Part shown: piece by piece, positions 63,613 through 64,000 of the stretch
Layout: each line of letters begins with the position of its first letter
Numbering within the stretch: the first letter of the stretch is position 1
NCBI RefSeq assembly: GCF_019668465.1
Contig: NZ_AP024828.1
Coordinates: 2,480,001-2,544,000 of the forward strand
Direction of reading: 5' to 3'
Origin: Mycobacterium senriense
Lineage (GTDB): Bacteria; Actinomycetota; Actinomycetes; Mycobacteriales; Mycobacteriaceae
Length of the DNA stretch: 64,000 nucleotides
Position numbers and translations under genes: made by a program
Notes under the pieces: generated by a model
What the model saw: the letters and a program-made list of their open reading frames with translations, nothing else
The model's database searches: none
Told to the model about the DNA's origin: nothing

Positions 63613-64000
63613 ATGCAGGACGTCGAGGAGTTCCGGGCGGAGGTCCGTCAGTGGCTCGCCGACAATCTGGTCGGCGAATTCGCAGCTCTCAAGGGCCTCG
63701 GCGGGCCCGGACGCGAGCACGAGGCGTTCGAGGAGCGCCGGGCATGGAACCAGCATCTCGCCGAGGCCGGGCTGACCTGCCTGGGGTGGCCGGTCGAGCA
63801 CGGCGGCCGCGGCCTGTCCACCGCGCACCGGGTGGCGTTCTACGAGGAGTACGCCAAGGCCGACGCCCCGGACAAGGTCAACCACTTCGGCGAGGAGCTA
63901 CTCGGTCCCACGCTGATCGCCTTCGGGACGCCCGAGCAGCAGCAGCGCTTCCTGCCGCGCATCCTCGACGTCACCGAGCTGTGGTGCCAGGGCTATTCGG
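63613..64000 (+). CDS. fadE30: FadE30, acyl-CoA dehydrogenase (partial)
   Basis: The first 129 codons, running off the right edge. The N-terminus MQDVEEFRAEVRQWLADNLV and GLTCLGWPVEHGG match the ACAD family and the M. tuberculosis FadE30 position. FadE30 catalyses the first dehydrogenation of HIP-CoA. ATG 63613 is the only sensible start, just past the KstR2 box. Confidence 0.92.
   Translation, partial: MQDVEEFRAEVRQWLADNLVGEFAALKGLGGPGREHEAFEERRAWNQHLAEAGLTCLGWPVEHGGRGLSTAHRVAFYEEYAKADAPDKVNHFGEELLGPTLIAFGTPEQQQRFLPRILDVTELWCQGYS

Overview
The window is a high-GC actinobacterial chromosome segment. Protein sequences and gene order identify a Mycobacterium, most likely a slow-growing non-tuberculous species close to the M. 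avium or M. simiae groups. This rests on recalled similarity and synteny with M. tuberculosis Rv3593 down to Rv3560c, not on a database search. The window runs in the opposite orientation to M. tuberculosis numbering.

Region 1 (1-25.8 kb) is mostly conserved core. It holds lpqF, mhuD (heme degradation), an alpha/beta hydrolase, mutY, a beta-carbonic anhydrase, a proline-rich membrane protein, disA (c-di-AMP synthase), radA and lpqE. A + strand run follows: carD, ispD, ispF, cysS and rlmB. Next come an inserted GDPD / flavin monooxygenase / LuxR-family ATPase group, an ArsB-type transporter, an MBL-fold protein, a 5-oxoprolinase subunit A, lppH and a LacI-type regulator. The region closes with kstR (cholesterol repressor) and fadE34, which carry a KstR operator between them.

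Region 2 (about 25.85-49.9 kb) is a 24-kb accessory island inserted between fadE34 and an Rv3572-like gene. It combines stress-signalling genes with lipid and membrane genes. Signalling: an RsbQ-like hydrolase and an RsbP-like PAS-PP2C phosphatase, both frameshifted, plus five GAF/ANTAR-type proteins. Lipid and membrane: two DesA3-like desaturases (one broken, one intact), a Pks16-like acyl-AMP ligase, a WS/DGAT-like protein lacking the catalytic histidines, a slipin, and a glycosyltransferase. Small stress-type proteins include CsbD, a DUF6131-like protein, a 65-residue unknown, and three DUF5994-like paralogues. The island also holds gene debris: a fusion of a truncated hydrolase with an APC permease tail, decayed frames, and several long gaps. 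Six single-base indels fall in three adjacent genes, and a seventh is likely in the next.

Region 3 (49.9-64 kb) is the cholesterol catabolism cluster: kshB, hsaA-hsaD-hsaC-hsaB, nat, aspB, fadE33-fadE32-fadE31-fadD3 and the start of fadE30. Two KstR-type operators lie between kshB and hsaA, and a KstR2-type operator lies between fadD3 and fadE30. A CHAD protein and a membrane-anchored coiled-coil protein are inserted between hsaB and nat. No rRNA, tRNA, CRISPR array or recognisable insertion sequence was seen.
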